Below, one piece after another: positions 27,201 through 36,142 of a stretch of 64,000 nt of DNA. The notes under the pieces were generated by a model that saw nothing but the letters and a program-made list of their open reading frames with translations, ran no database searches and was not told the origin of the DNA. Position numbers and translations under genes: made by a program. How positions within the stretch are numbered: the stretch's first letter is position 1; every line of letters starts with the position of its first letter. The stretch is from Acidicapsa acidisoli (lineage in GTDB: Bacteria; Acidobacteriota; Terriglobia; Terriglobales; Acidobacteriaceae). Location: NCBI RefSeq assembly GCF_025685625.1, contig NZ_JAGSYI010000001.1:2461147-2525146 (forward strand). Direction: 5' to 3'.

Positions 27201-27518
27201 CTGACGGCCGGCGGAGGCTCGGTGCTGAAGTGGTTCAATACCAGCGCTTACAGTGCCCTCGCTCCAACGAACGGGATCGGAAATGCGTCCCGTAATTCTA
27301 TCCCGGGGCCGGGAACTATTTCGAATGCCATGTCGCTCTCGAAGACGGAGCAGTTGGGTGATACGAGGAGCTTTGAGATTCGGGCGACGGCAAACAATGT
27401 CTTCAATACTGTGCAGTATTCGGGCGTGGATACCAATGTGCAGTCTGCCACGTTTGGCCAGGTAACTTCGACTGCTCTGATGCGGGCGTTCACTTTTAAA
27501 GCCCAGTTCCGGTTCTAA
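24228..27518 (+). CDS. Oar-like TonB-dependent receptor with carboxypeptidase-regulatory domain
   Basis: About 1096 residues from the ATG preceded by GAAGGG, with a signal peptide (LIRRVVSVCLAAGSVTGMAQ). A carboxypeptidase-regulatory domain follows (GTLHGVIKSGNIPLPGVAVT through VRTEFAAFAP). After a Gln-rich segment there is a striking Gly-rich stretch (24955-25050), then a 22-strand-type outer-membrane barrel ending in the aromatic FTFKAQFRF. The barrel shows FRFGGDYRRVHQD, DDFRAFSYLTLNYGIRYEYF and DQRHRLTGDYLFELPFG. Such receptors import large or scarce nutrients using TonB energy. The plug region is less conserved than in the other receptors here. It is co-transcribed with the VWFA protein 56 bp downstream. 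Confidence 0.88.
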   Translation: MQMRLIRRVVSVCLAAGSVTGMAQQAAAQTAAPSTPSVATPSVPSAPVAVTAAGGTLHGVIKSGNIPLPGVAVTATNTLTGKKFATTTDITGAWSMTIPQNGRYVVRTEFAAFAPSSHEALLNANSHDQAVNFDLALASRAAQQDAREAQQGQTQQIAQAIRQLGANGAESLNLINSMAAGTDAAEGGTSAAGVALPGAAGSASFSADSVAVNGQSGQVNPLAGVDVDRLRDALETARAQGGLGGGLLGGGGFGGGGGGFGGGGGGFFGGRGNFRGFRADQPHGAIYWNGSNSGLNAEPYALRGQQADQPTYGSNQFGLTFMGQPFIPKVTKASGKDTIFLNFSGTRSSTPFDQYAVVPTVAERGSCANTILATQSAACNLLTFFPMPNLAQNDGTYNYYYASTAQSNTTQGGFRYMRAIGPNASLPTGGGRGGGGRRQSQNQGLRQSVNANFNYSDSASDNLNLFPELGGKTATHNYSLQTGYSLGYHRFNNNLTGGWNRTVGQVTNFFTDRQDIATQIGVLGPDGAPLSTSPLNYGVPDVVFSGTTGLNEQQPSFRLQQTISASDVLSYGHGKHNFRFGGDYRRVHQDILGSSNATGTFDFTGDTPEEAIANLANDQPAGSSIQASLSKSYLRQNVWDLYAQDDFRAFSYLTLNYGIRYEYFSPYAEKYNHLGELATDSGFTQVATVYPGCTGTFCGTVPRTMVFPFRTGFAPRVGVALRLPKSTVVRAGYAINFTNGQYSTFATALIHQPPYANVQTNTNPADITLENGFRTPEASQPPNYSVEPHYSLPYVQVWNVDVQKTFGMGVVLNVGYNGSMGTNLDVTSAPLPTGQANPFGLTNVLFKYEQSSAFSRFNDGTVRLRKRLSKGVSLGAYYQYSHSIDDAGSLGGTSTVVAQNWQDLAAEEGNSSIDQRHRLTGDYLFELPFGKDKAFLTGGGVASKILEGLSISGTFTFATGTPLTPSYQASATEILSNTAGSERPNLVPGQSLTAGGGSVLKWFNTSAYSALAPTNGIGNASRNSIPGPGTISNAMSLSKTEQLGDTRSFEIRATANNVFNTVQYSGVDTNVQSATFGQVTSTALMRAFTFKAQFRF
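24955..25050 (+). repeat. Gly-coding low-complexity tract inside the receptor
   Basis: Imperfect GGCGGTGG-type units encode a run of Gly broken by Phe and Leu (pattern GGGGFGGGGGGFGGGG). A second short Gly/Arg tract lies near 25510-25545. These are coding repeats, not a separate element. Confidence 0.6.
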
Positions 27519-27574
27519 GTGCTGAAGGGTGACTTCAAAAATAGTGTGACTTACTTGGAATGGGAAGGAATATC

Positions 27575-29713
27575 GTGATTCAGCAGGTACAACGCGTTTC
27601 CGCTTTGGGGCTGGCACTGTTGCTGGCGATGCCTGTGTCTGCGCAACAGAGCGCTAATCAGGACACCGGCTTTGTTTTGAGGGCTGAGTCGGACCTTGTT
27701 CTGACCAATGTTGTTGTTCGGGATGCGAAGACAGGCGAGGTTGTGAAGGGGTTGAAGCAGAGCGACTTCACTATTTTGGAGAATGGCAAGCCGCAGCAAA
27801 TTTCAGATTTTGATTTTGAGAGCGTGGATGTGGCCAAGCCGCTGAATGAGGCTACGATCAGCGGGCTGGCCTCTTCGGTCAATGGCAAGACTGCGACGAG
27901 TGGGGTTAGGCCGGAGGATCTGAAGGATCATCGGCTGATCGTGTTTTTCTTCGATCTGACTTCGATGCAGCCGGAGGATCTGGATCGCAGTGTGGATGCG
28001 GCGCGGGAGTTTTTGAAGCATAAGATGCAGCCTGCGGATCTGGTGGCGTTGGTGTCGCTGGATACCGGATTGAAGGTCGATCAGGACTTTACTTCGGACA
28101 AGGATCTGCTGGCGAGCGAGATCGGGATGTACAACGGGACCGAGGGCGCAGCGTTTGCGCAGGGCGCGAATGCTAACTCGAATCAAGTCGAGGACGCGAG
28201 CGGTTACACCGCGGATGAGTCGGAATATAACGATATCAATACAGATCGTGAGTTATATGCGCTGCGGGCTATCTCGAAGTCGCTGGAGAGGATCAACCAG
28301 AAGAAATCGCTGCTGTATTTCTCGGGCGGGCTGTCGCGGGACGGGATCGAGAATCAGGCGGCGCTGCGGTCGACGATCAATGCGGCGGTGCGGGCGAATC
28401 TGGCGATTTATAGCCTGGATACGCGGGGATTGCAGGCGGTTACGATAGGGGATGCGTCCACTGGGAGCTTGCGCGGGACGAGTGCGTATAACGGCGCGGG
28501 GCTTCAGAATAGCTTCAATGCCAACTTTGCTTCGCAGGAGACGCTGACGTCGCTGTCAGTAGATACGGGCGGTAAGGCATTTCTGGATAACAATGATTTT
28601 GCACCGGCCTTTGCGCAGATACAGAAGGACAGCTCGGCCTATTATGTGATTGGATTCCATTCGACGAACCCTGCGCGGGATGGGAAGTTTCGCAAGTTGA
28701 CGGTGCGGGTGACTCGGCCAGGGGTGAAGCTGGAGTACCGGCCTGGGTATTATGCTCCGGCGGATTTCAAGCACTCTGGCAAAGAAGACAGGGAGCGCGA
28801 GCTGGAGGATGAGTTAGCCAGCGATTTGCCGGCTACGGACGTGGCGCTGTATCTGGATGCTTATTACTTCCGGCTGGATGAGAACCGGTTCTATGTGCCT
28901 GTTTCGCTGATTGTGCCGGGTTCCCAGATACCGTTTGTGAAGGGCGGAGATAAGGACAAGGCGACGCTGGATGTGATTGGAGAAGTGATCGACGAGGCGA
29001 AGCGGCCGATTGGGCATGTCCGCGAGACGGTGAAGCTTTCGGTGGATGAGAATCAGCAGGTGCGGCAGAAGAATATTCAGTACTCGACGAATTTCAGCCT
29101 GCCGCCTGGCAAGTATCACCTAAAGTTTGTCGTGCGCGAAAACGAGAGCGGACATATGGGCTCGTTTGAGACAGATATTACTTTGCCGGATATGAAGAAG
29201 ACCCCGCTGAAGCTTAGTTCGATTTTGCTGGCGTCGCAGCGGGTGCCGACCAAGGCGAGCAATCCGCTGGTGCATGATGGTCAACAGTATGTGCCGAATA
29301 TCAGCCATGTTTTCCGGCAGGGGCAGCATCTGTATCTGCTGTATGAGGTGTATAGTCCGGCGAAGGTGAAACCCGCAGTGGATGCTTCGACGGGGGCGGC
29401 GACGAAGGTGGTCAAGGGCAGCATAGATCTTATGAGCAGTCTGGAGCTGATTCAGGGTTCGACGAAGGTATTTGAGACGCCGGTGGTGCAGGCTACGGCG
29501 CTCAACGTGGCGGGGCGCGACGCGGTTGCCGTGCAACTGGATGTGCCGCTGGATAAGTTGAAGGCTGGCTCGTATATTGGCCAGTTGAATGTGGTGGATG
29601 ATGCGGGCGGGAGCTTCGCTTTCCCGCGGTTTGCAGTGTTGGTGCGGGAGGATCAGGTAGCGCCTGCTGGGGGCCCGGTGGCGGGTCAGGTTACTGCTCC
29701 GGCGCAGAAATAG
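27575..29713 (+). CDS. Secreted VWFA-related protein of the acidobacterial type
   Basis: About 712 residues from the GTG at 27575, six bases after GGAAGGA; an in-frame ATG at 27560 would overlap that site. A signal peptide (LGLALLLAMPVSAQ) precedes a region typical of acidobacterial VWFA-related proteins (LRAESDLVLTNVVVRDAKTG, GLKQSDFTILENGKPQQI). The VWA fold follows: LIVFFFDLTSMQPEDLDRSV, LVALVSLDTGLKVDQDF, LLYFSGGLSRDG, YSLDTRGLQA and SAYYVIGFHS. The metal-site motif DLTSM is a degenerate DxSxS. The long C-terminal half is beta-rich. Proteins of this family are numerous in acidobacteria and of unknown role. Position suggests a partner of the upstream receptor. Confidence 0.88.
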   Translation: MIQQVQRVSALGLALLLAMPVSAQQSANQDTGFVLRAESDLVLTNVVVRDAKTGEVVKGLKQSDFTILENGKPQQISDFDFESVDVAKPLNEATISGLASSVNGKTATSGVRPEDLKDHRLIVFFFDLTSMQPEDLDRSVDAAREFLKHKMQPADLVALVSLDTGLKVDQDFTSDKDLLASEIGMYNGTEGAAFAQGANANSNQVEDASGYTADESEYNDINTDRELYALRAISKSLERINQKKSLLYFSGGLSRDGIENQAALRSTINAAVRANLAIYSLDTRGLQAVTIGDASTGSLRGTSAYNGAGLQNSFNANFASQETLTSLSVDTGGKAFLDNNDFAPAFAQIQKDSSAYYVIGFHSTNPARDGKFRKLTVRVTRPGVKLEYRPGYYAPADFKHSGKEDRERELEDELASDLPATDVALYLDAYYFRLDENRFYVPVSLIVPGSQIPFVKGGDKDKATLDVIGEVIDEAKRPIGHVRETVKLSVDENQQVRQKNIQYSTNFSLPPGKYHLKFVVRENESGHMGSFETDITLPDMKKTPLKLSSILLASQRVPTKASNPLVHDGQQYVPNISHVFRQGQHLYLLYEVYSPAKVKPAVDASTGAATKVVKGSIDLMSSLELIQGSTKVFETPVVQATALNVAGRDAVAVQLDVPLDKLKAGSYIGQLNVVDDAGGSFAFPRFAVLVREDQVAPAGGPVAGQVTAPAQK

Positions 29714-29728
29714 CCGCCTGCCGATGGA

Positions 29729-29914
29729 TTATTCCGCGGGGTCTGGTTCTTTCTTGAAGCCGTAGGGGCAGTGACGGCAGCCGGATTGGCAGCACCATCC
29801 GCGGCGCAGGTGATAGGCCTCGGTGAAGACGATGTATGGGCCGTCGAAGTAGAACTCACCGGGCTCTGGGGTGGGAGCGATGCGGGTCTCGGGCTTTGGG
29901 GATTGCGCGGCCAT
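29729..29914 (-). CDS. Small cysteine-rich DUF5522-type protein
   Basis: The product is 61 residues. The conserved core is FYFDGPYIVFTEAYHLRRG, then CCQSGCRHCPYGF, with four Cys in a C-C-x3-C-x2-C array and a His, which suggests a metal or iron-sulphur site. This matches small conserved proteins annotated as DUF5522. No signal peptide, so cytoplasmic. It converges with the VWFA gene, 15 bp between stops. Function unknown. Confidence 0.8.
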   Translation of the reverse strand: MAAQSPKPETRIAPTPEPGEFYFDGPYIVFTEAYHLRRGWCCQSGCRHCPYGFKKEPDPAE

Positions 29915-29998
29915 GCTACTATTTTCGCCGATGGCGGGTTAGCTAGTTAGCGGGTTAGCTGGTTTGGTGGGGATTCCGGGCTAATGTTACTTGTTTGG

Positions 29999-31828
29999 TT
30001 AGTGCGGTTTTGTGGCTGAGGCCAGGGCCTGGTTGGGGTGAGCCATCATCCATTGCTGGGCGTGCTGGATCTGGGGTAATTGCGGGTCGGCGGTCTTCCA
30101 GGCGGTCAGGAATTCGTTGTAGGCGGCGGAAGTTTTGGCGGTGTCGCCGGATTGCTCTGCCAGAACCGCCAGGCCGTAGAGCGGGAAGCCGGATTTGGGG
30201 CGGTCTTCAAGGGCTTGCTTCCAGGCTTTTTCTGCTTCGGCATTCTGCTTGGCTGCGGTGAGGAATTCGGCTTCCTGCTCGGCTACCGGCTGGATGAAGG
30301 CTGGCGGCTCGCGGTAGCCGAGGTCCTGCTCTTCGCGGCGGGCTTGTTCGAAGAGGGCTTTGGCTTCTGGGATCTTTGCGGTGTCGATGAGGATCGAAGC
30401 GCGGAGTTCGAGCGACAGGATGGAGAGGTTCTTGAGCATGGTGGGCAGGCTCGGGTCTGTCGGCTGCGGCTGATTGGCCGGAGTTGCGGTCTCTTTCGGT
30501 TTGATCTTTTCTGCGGCCGCTTCCTGATCGACTTGTTTGGAGACTCGCCAGAGCTGGGCGTCGAGTTCGGTGGAGTGTTTCTGCGCCGATTCGAGGTCTT
30601 TCCGGGTTACGGATTGCATGCCTTGGGCAAATTCGGTAAGGGATGTGGCGAGGAGTTGCAGGTTTGGCAGCGTGGCCGGGGGCTTTGCGGTTGCCAGGAG
30701 AGACTCGACGTGGGACCAGTCGCCGGTGCGAAGGGCGATGGGCAGCAGGGGATTGAGGCGCGTGATGGAGTCGCGGGTGGACCAGGGATAGAGCGTCGAG
30801 GCGCGGGCTCCGCGGGCGTCGATGAGCTTCTCGGAGACGTGTGCGGCGTCGGTCATGCGGCCCTGTTCGAGCAGGTTGGCGATGGAGTACATGAGGTTGT
30901 GGACGTAGTTCCAGTCGTCGTCGGCGGCGACGTGCTGAGTCTTCATGTAGGTTTCGTCGACGGTGGTGGAGAGGTCGAAGGAGACCTGGGCGCGGGCGTA
31001 GTTGCCGGTGCGGAAGAAGATGTGGCCGGGCATGTGGGTCATGTGGCCGGAGTTGGGTGCGAGATCGGCGAGAACGTCGGCGGAGTGCAGCGCCTGCTCG
31101 GGATGAGGGCTGGCTTCGACGGCGTGAATCCAGAGGTGGTTGGCGGCGGAGTCGTCGGGCTTTTCTTTCAGGATGGCTTGCAGGATCGTGATCATTTCGG
31201 CGGTGCCGGGGCGGGCTTTGCCGGTGTCGCGGTCGTAGCCGTCCTGGAGGGCTTCGGCGAGGAGCAGGCGGGCAGTGAGGTCTTTGGGGTATCTGTGGAC
31301 GAGCTGGCGCAGGATTGCTTTGGAACGATCTTTGCTGCCGTCTTCTGAGCCGGATTCGGCCTGAGCTGCATCAATGTACGTCTTTTCGCGTTTGTCGGCG
31401 TGATTGCGGAGGGCGATGGCTTTGGTTAGCTCGTCGTGGGCGTAGCCTGCTACCTCTTTGTTGTGGATGCCGAGGGATTCTGAGAGCGCCCAGTGGCAGA
31501 TGGCGCAGCTGGGGTCGGTGCGGATGGCTTGTTCGAAGGCGCGGTTGGCTTCGTAGTCCCAGAAATCGAAGACAAGATTGATGCCCTGATCAAACCATGC
31601 CTGGGTTTCCGGGTTTTTGGAGCTGATGGGGAAGTGCAGGTTGCCGATGCCGGTAAGCTTTTGCGGGACGGGGAGTTTTTCTGGCGCAACCATGTCGGAT
31701 TGGGTCGGCATCGCGTGGCAGGCGGGCATCTGCATCTGGGCGGGCGAGGCTGCGCTGCGACAGACGATGAGCGCCAGAGCGGCGAGTGGAACGGTGAGTA
31801 GTGCTGTGGGGTTTGCGGAAGCGCGCAA
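29999..31828 (-). CDS. Secreted TPR protein with a CxxCH motif
   Basis: The product is 609 residues starting at TTG (31828), six bases after AGGAGA, with a signal peptide (LLTVPLAALALIVCRSAA). The conserved opening is FDQGINLVFDFWDYEANRAF followed by DPSCAICHWALSES. The block HMPGHIFFRTGNYARAQ and further TPR-like helices run to the end. CAICH (about residue 113) matches a haem c attachment site, but in the paralogue at 58688 the same columns read CAMAH, so haem binding is doubtful. A low-complexity Lys/Pro/Gln spacer interrupts the helices. Expected in the periplasm. Function unknown; it diverges from the aldo/keto reductase and lar operon. Confidence 0.8.
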   Translation of the reverse strand: MRASANPTALLTVPLAALALIVCRSAASPAQMQMPACHAMPTQSDMVAPEKLPVPQKLTGIGNLHFPISSKNPETQAWFDQGINLVFDFWDYEANRAFEQAIRTDPSCAICHWALSESLGIHNKEVAGYAHDELTKAIALRNHADKREKTYIDAAQAESGSEDGSKDRSKAILRQLVHRYPKDLTARLLLAEALQDGYDRDTGKARPGTAEMITILQAILKEKPDDSAANHLWIHAVEASPHPEQALHSADVLADLAPNSGHMTHMPGHIFFRTGNYARAQVSFDLSTTVDETYMKTQHVAADDDWNYVHNLMYSIANLLEQGRMTDAAHVSEKLIDARGARASTLYPWSTRDSITRLNPLLPIALRTGDWSHVESLLATAKPPATLPNLQLLATSLTEFAQGMQSVTRKDLESAQKHSTELDAQLWRVSKQVDQEAAAEKIKPKETATPANQPQPTDPSLPTMLKNLSILSLELRASILIDTAKIPEAKALFEQARREEQDLGYREPPAFIQPVAEQEAEFLTAAKQNAEAEKAWKQALEDRPKSGFPLYGLAVLAEQSGDTAKTSAAYNEFLTAWKTADPQLPQIQHAQQWMMAHPNQALASATKPH

Positions 31829-32027
31829 CGTGTTCTCCTGAGCAGGGTTCGCTTGCGAAAGTTTATATCGTTCGGGTCGCGACGCGTTGAGTCCTGACCA
31901 CGGGTAGGCCTGTGCAAACGGCGGAACGAAGTCAGTTGCTGTTCTTCTTCGGCTTGAAATTACACGCCGAAGTCTTCAGAGATACAATTGTCGCGTAGCC
32001 GCTCACCTCAACCGGAGGATTCAATTC

Positions 32028-33098
32028 GTGAAACAACCTACTTCCGCCGATCGTCGCAAGTTCCTCAAAACAGGCGGCGCTGTTGCCGCGGGTATCCTTG
32101 CTAGCGGCGCCATGCCAGCGCGGGCTTCCGTCACGACGTTGCCTGCTTTGCCAGTAAACGCACGGACGCAGGCAGAGATGCCGACCCGCAACCTAGGCAA
32201 GACCGGATACAAAGTTGGTATTTTCAGCCTGGGCGGGCAGGCGGCGCTGGAACGGGCTAATAATTTCGATATTGCGGTGCCGATTATTGAGCGGGCGCTT
32301 GATCTCGGCGTGAATTACCTCGATACTTCGTCAATTTATGGTGGCCCGGAGCGCTGGAGTGAGCAGTATGTGGGCCAGGTGATGAAGACGCGGCGTCAAG
32401 AGGCGTTTGTCGCGACCAAGACCAAGGAGCGGACGCGCGATGGCTCGATGCGCATGATCGAAAAGTCACTGAAGCTGCTCAATACGGATCATGTGGATCT
32501 ATGGCAGTTGCATGATGTGGGTCTACCGGAGGATGTGGACGCGATCTTTGCCAAGGGCGGCGCGATGGAAGCGCTGATTGAGATGCACGACCAGAAGGTT
32601 GTGCGCTTTCTCGGTGTGACGGGGCACTATCGGCCTGAGGCGCTGATGGATGCGGTGAATCGTTACCCCTTCGACACGATTCTAATGGCTATGAACGCTG
32701 CGGATGCGCATATTCACAGTTTTACGGATCAACTGCTGCCGCTGGTGGTGGAAAAGCAGATGGGCATTATCGGGATGAAGGTTCCGGCGCGGGGAAGGCT
32801 GCTGTCGTCGTGGACTCCACCGTCGCTTGAGCAGCAGCAGCACTCGTGGGAGGGATCGGCGATTGCGACCAGTCCTGGGGTGATGAAGATGCGCGACGCG
32901 ATGCACTTCACGCTGACGCATCCGGTGAGCACGGTGATTATCGGGTGCGACAACATTGCACAGCTCGAAGAGAATGTGCAGATTGCGCGGGAGTTTACGC
33001 CGCTTTCGCAGAAGCAGATGGCGGCACTCAACGAGCTTGCGGCTCCGGTCGCGAAGCAATCGTTGTTCTTCCGCTTTACCGATCGGAGCAGGGGTTAA
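32028..33098 (+). CDS. Tat-exported aldo/keto reductase
   Basis: The product is 356 residues from a GTG behind CCGGAGGATTC. The N-terminus carries a twin-arginine signal (DRRKFLKTGGAVAAGILASG), so it is exported folded, perhaps already holding NADP(H). The aldo/keto reductase barrel follows: NLGKTGYKVGIFSLGGQ, LGVNYLDTSSIYGGPERWSE (catalytic Asp and Tyr), VATKTKERT (Lys), DLWQLHDVG (His), and a cofactor segment STVIIGCDNIAQLEENV. Substrate unknown. The stop lies only six bases before larE, making it the first gene of the lar operon. That association suggests a redox step linked to the product of a nickel-pincer enzyme. Confidence 0.88.
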   Translation: MKQPTSADRRKFLKTGGAVAAGILASGAMPARASVTTLPALPVNARTQAEMPTRNLGKTGYKVGIFSLGGQAALERANNFDIAVPIIERALDLGVNYLDTSSIYGGPERWSEQYVGQVMKTRRQEAFVATKTKERTRDGSMRMIEKSLKLLNTDHVDLWQLHDVGLPEDVDAIFAKGGAMEALIEMHDQKVVRFLGVTGHYRPEALMDAVNRYPFDTILMAMNAADAHIHSFTDQLLPLVVEKQMGIIGMKVPARGRLLSSWTPPSLEQQQHSWEGSAIATSPGVMKMRDAMHFTLTHPVSTVIIGCDNIAQLEENVQIAREFTPLSQKQMAALNELAAPVAKQSLFFRFTDRSRG

Positions 33099-33104
33099 CG
33101 CAGG

Positions 33105-33989
33105 ATGCCGGATGAGGTTGCGATAGCTAGTCTCGAATCGAAAAAACAGGCGCTGTACGCGAATCTGCGGAGTGCGGGACGGCTGATGGTCGCCTACTCT
33201 GGCGGAACGGACTCGGCGTATCTGGCGTATGCCGCGCACCAGGTGCTGGGCGCGGAGATGCTTGCGGTGATCGCGGATTCTCCGAGTCTGTCGCGGGCGC
33301 ATCTGCGGGACGCCGTGGATTTTGCCAAGAGCCAGGGTATTCCGCTGCGGGTGATTGACACGCATGAGCTGGAGGATGTGGAGTATGTGCGCAATGACAG
33401 CTCGCGCTGCTTTCACTGTAAGGATGAGCTATTCAAGGTAATGTCCGAAACGGGCGGACCGTTGCAGTTTACGGCCGTGGCTTATGGCATGAATGCGGAC
33501 GACCGCGGAGATTTTCGACCGGGACAGAAGGCTGCGGCGAATCACAAGGTTCTTGCTCCGTTGGCCGAGGTTGGGCTCACCAAGGAAGAGATACGCACGT
33601 TGGCTCGCGAGGCTGGGCTGCGCGTATGGGACAAGCCGGCGTCGGCTTGCCTTTCTTCGCGCATCGCTTATGGATTGCCGGTGACGCGGGAGACGCTTGA
33701 ATCCATTGAAAAAGGCGAAGAGGTGCTGTTTTCGATGGGATTCCGGCAGTTTCGCGTGCGACATCATGGGGAACTGGTGCGGATTGAAATTGCTCGCGAA
33801 GAACTGGCGCGAATGCTTTCGCTCGCGATGTTTGAACAGGCGAGCGCGGCGCTCAAGCGGCTGGGATACAAATATGTGACCCTGGATCTCGAAGGTTATC
33901 GATCGGGTTCGATGAATGCGCTGCTGCCGATTTCGGAGATTGGGTTGATTGGCGCAAAGCCTTCTACTACAAGTGATGGTGTGAATTGA
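33105..33989 (+). CDS. larE: ATP-dependent sacrificial sulphur transferase LarE
   Basis: The product is 294 residues. The PP-loop SGGTDS is at 32-37, and RCFHCKDELF (about 101-110) and KPASACLSSRIAYG (about 178-190) follow. Cys182 in that last segment corresponds to the sulphur-donating Cys176 of the Lactobacillus enzyme, which becomes dehydroalanine after giving up its sulphur. LarE converts the carboxylates of the pincer precursor to thiocarboxylates, using ATP. Because the donor Cys is present, this looks like the sacrificial single-turnover type rather than an iron-sulphur type. It starts six bases after the reductase and overlaps larC (TTGA). Confidence 0.93.
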   Translation: MPDEVAIASLESKKQALYANLRSAGRLMVAYSGGTDSAYLAYAAHQVLGAEMLAVIADSPSLSRAHLRDAVDFAKSQGIPLRVIDTHELEDVEYVRNDSSRCFHCKDELFKVMSETGGPLQFTAVAYGMNADDRGDFRPGQKAAANHKVLAPLAEVGLTKEEIRTLAREAGLRVWDKPASACLSSRIAYGLPVTRETLESIEKGEEVLFSMGFRQFRVRHHGELVRIEIAREELARMLSLAMFEQASAALKRLGYKYVTLDLEGYRSGSMNALLPISEIGLIGAKPSTTSDGVN

Positions 33990-35344
33990 AAATAGCTTAT
34001 CTGGATTGCTTCTCTGGTATCAGCGGGGATATGTTTCTGGCAGCGCTCGTGGATGCCGGGGTCCCGTTCTCCGTGTTGCAGGATGCGGTTTCCGGGCTTG
34101 GGCTTGAGGCTCGGCTAGAGCTGCGCCGGGTGGAGCGCAGCGGGATTGACTCGGCCAAAGTGGATGTCGTCACGCTGCAGGGCGAGATTGCGGAGACGGC
34201 TCACGCGGGTCACCACGACCATGGGCATTCGCATGGACACGATCATTCGCATTCGCACGAGGATGGCCATGCGCATGATCATCATCATGATCACGGGCAC
34301 GACACGCCTCATGAACATGCTCACGTACATGGGCGCTCTCTGCCGGCGATTCAGGAGATTATTCGCAACTCACCCTTGCCGGTGGAGGTGCAGGCGACTG
34401 CGCTGCGAGCTTTTCTGTTGCTTGGCCATGCGGAAGCGAAGATACATAACGTGCCGGTCGAGAGCATTCACTTTCACGAGGTGGGTGCTGTGGATGCGAT
34501 TGCGGATATCGCCGCTGTCTCCGCCGGTTGCCATTGGCTGAGCACAGAACGCGGCGTAGAGCGCTGGATATGTTCTCCGCTCAATGTTGGCGGCGGCCAT
34601 GTGCATTGCGCGCACGGGACATTTCCGGTTCCTGCGCCTGCGACGCTTGAATTGCTGCGCGATCTACCGGTCTATTCTTCTGGTCCCAAGAAGGAGCTGG
34701 TCACGCCTACGGGAGCAGCGCTGCTGCGGGCGCTGGATGTGACTTCTTCGGAGTTTCCGGCGATGAAGGTGCTTGCAACCGGATATGGCGCGGGATCTCG
34801 CGATCTGCCTGGCAAGCCGAATGTTCTGAGGCTTGTTATCGGAGAAGCTTCGGTGCCGGCGGCCTCGCAGCAGCAAGGCCATGCAGGAATTGAGGAGCGC
34901 GTTGGCATTATCGAGACGACGATTGATGACGCCACGCCGGAGCTGCTGTCGTATGTTGCGGACCGGCTGCTGGCTGCGGGCGCGGCGGATGTGTATCGGA
35001 CGCCCATTCAGATGAAGAAGGGGCGTACCGGGATGCAGTTGACGATTCTCTGTTCGCCGGACAAGGCTGGGGCTTTGCAACAGATGGTCTTTGCCGAGAC
35101 GACGACGCTTGGGCTTCGCTACCGGGAAGAGCAGAAGATTGTTTTGTCGCGAAGCTTTGCTTCGGTCGATACGGAGTGGGGCGCGGTGAGGATCAAGATC
35201 GGGATGCTGGGGGATGGCGAGGTTGTGAACTATGCGCCGGAGTTTGAAGATTGCCGCCGGATTGCAGAGGAGCATGGCGTGCCTTTGAAACAGGTGATGC
35301 AGGCGGCGGCGACCGCGTATCTGCTGAAGGAAGCGACCGCGTGA
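33986..35344 (+). CDS. larC: Nickel-insertion protein LarC (nickel-pincer cofactor cyclometallase)
   Basis: The product is 452 residues, starting at a TTG that overlaps the larE stop. The N-terminal half opens with [23 protein letters not shown] and carries [13 protein letters not shown] and a His-rich metal-storage segment (about 74-118, [18 protein letters not shown] and on). The C-terminal half ([31 protein letters not shown]) is the CTP-dependent catalytic part. LarC inserts nickel into the pincer nucleotide, forming the Ni-C bond. In Lactobacillus plantarum the two halves are joined by a programmed frameshift; here one continuous frame covers both. Its stop overlaps the larB start (GTGA). 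Confidence 0.93.
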   Translation: MKIAYLDCFSGISGDMFLAALVDAGVPFSVLQDAVSGLGLEARLELRRVERSGIDSAKVDVVTLQGEIAETAHAGHHDHGHSHGHDHSHSHEDGHAHDHHHDHGHDTPHEHAHVHGRSLPAIQEIIRNSPLPVEVQATALRAFLLLGHAEAKIHNVPVESIHFHEVGAVDAIADIAAVSAGCHWLSTERGVERWICSPLNVGGGHVHCAHGTFPVPAPATLELLRDLPVYSSGPKKELVTPTGAALLRALDVTSSEFPAMKVLATGYGAGSRDLPGKPNVLRLVIGEASVPAASQQQGHAGIEERVGIIETTIDDATPELLSYVADRLLAAGAADVYRTPIQMKKGRTGMQLTILCSPDKAGALQQMVFAETTTLGLRYREEQKIVLSRSFASVDTEWGAVRIKIGMLGDGEVVNYAPEFEDCRRIAEEHGVPLKQVMQAAATAYLLKEATA

Positions 35345-36099
35345 ACCGGGACCAGTTGCGTGAGTTGATGGAAGCGGTGCAGGGCGGCGAGATTTCGCCG
35401 GATGCTGCGTGCGACCGGTTGAAGAATCTCCCCTTTGAAGACCTTGGATTTGCCAAGGTGGACCATCACCGCTCCGTGCGCACGGGGATGCCCGAGGTGA
35501 TCTATAGCAAGGGCAAGACCTCGGAACAGGTAGCGGGGATTTTTGCGAGTCTCGCGGCTTCGGGAGTGAATGTTCTGGCGACGCGCGCGAGCCGCGGCCA
35601 GTTTGACGCGGTGCGGCTGGTTGAGCCGCGAGCGGTCTTTCATGAGGCTGCCGGATGCATCACGCTTCAGCAGCAGGCGCTGCCGGTGCGTACGGGCCGG
35701 GTGGGTATTGTCTGCGCTGGAACGAGCGATCTGCCAGTGGCCGAAGAGGCTCGCGTGACCGCGGAGCTGATGGGCAACGATGTGGACATGGTGGTGGATG
35801 TCGGCGTTGCCGGGTTGCACCGATTGCTTTCGCAACACATGCGGCTGCAGGAGGCTACGGTGCTGATTGTGTGCGCGGGAATGGAGGGCGCGCTACCCTC
35901 GGTGGTGGGCGGTTTGGTTGGAGCGCCGGTGATAGCGGTGCCGACGAGCGTTGGGTATGGCGCGTCGTTTGGGGGCGTAGCTGCGCTGCTGGGGATGCTG
36001 AATTCGTGCTCGCCGAATGTTACGGTTGTGAATATCGATAATGGATTTGGGGCGGCGTACGTCGCGACGCTGATTAATCGAGTTGACCGCGTGAAGTGA
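35341..36099 (+). CDS. larB: Pyridinium-3,5-biscarboxylate mononucleotide synthase LarB
   Basis: The product is 252 residues from the GTG overlapping the larC stop. The N-terminus ([16 protein letters not shown]) leads into [20 protein letters not shown] and VIYSKGKT. The C-terminal PurE-like carboxylase domain shows [43 protein letters not shown] and [20 protein letters not shown]. Cys223 there matches the catalytic Cys221 of the Lactobacillus enzyme. LarB carboxylates and hydrolyses nicotinic acid adenine dinucleotide, the first step of the pincer cofactor. The order larE-larC-larB is complete for cofactor synthesis, but no larA is in the window. Confidence 0.93.
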   Translation: MNRDQLRELMEAVQGGEISPDAACDRLKNLPFEDLGFAKVDHHRSVRTGMPEVIYSKGKTSEQVAGIFASLAASGVNVLATRASRGQFDAVRLVEPRAVFHEAAGCITLQQQALPVRTGRVGIVCAGTSDLPVAEEARVTAELMGNDVDMVVDVGVAGLHRLLSQHMRLQEATVLIVCAGMEGALPSVVGGLVGAPVIAVPTSVGYGASFGGVAALLGMLNSCSPNVTVVNIDNGFGAAYVATLINRVDRVK

Positions 36100-36142
36100 T
36101 GGCCTCACCTGAAAACCGAGTCGATAAAGAAGATCTACTTTG

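Noticed and set aside
29934-29960. Direct repeat GCGGGTTAGCT, two copies in tandem
   Set aside because: Too short and only two units; no structure or gene effect seen.
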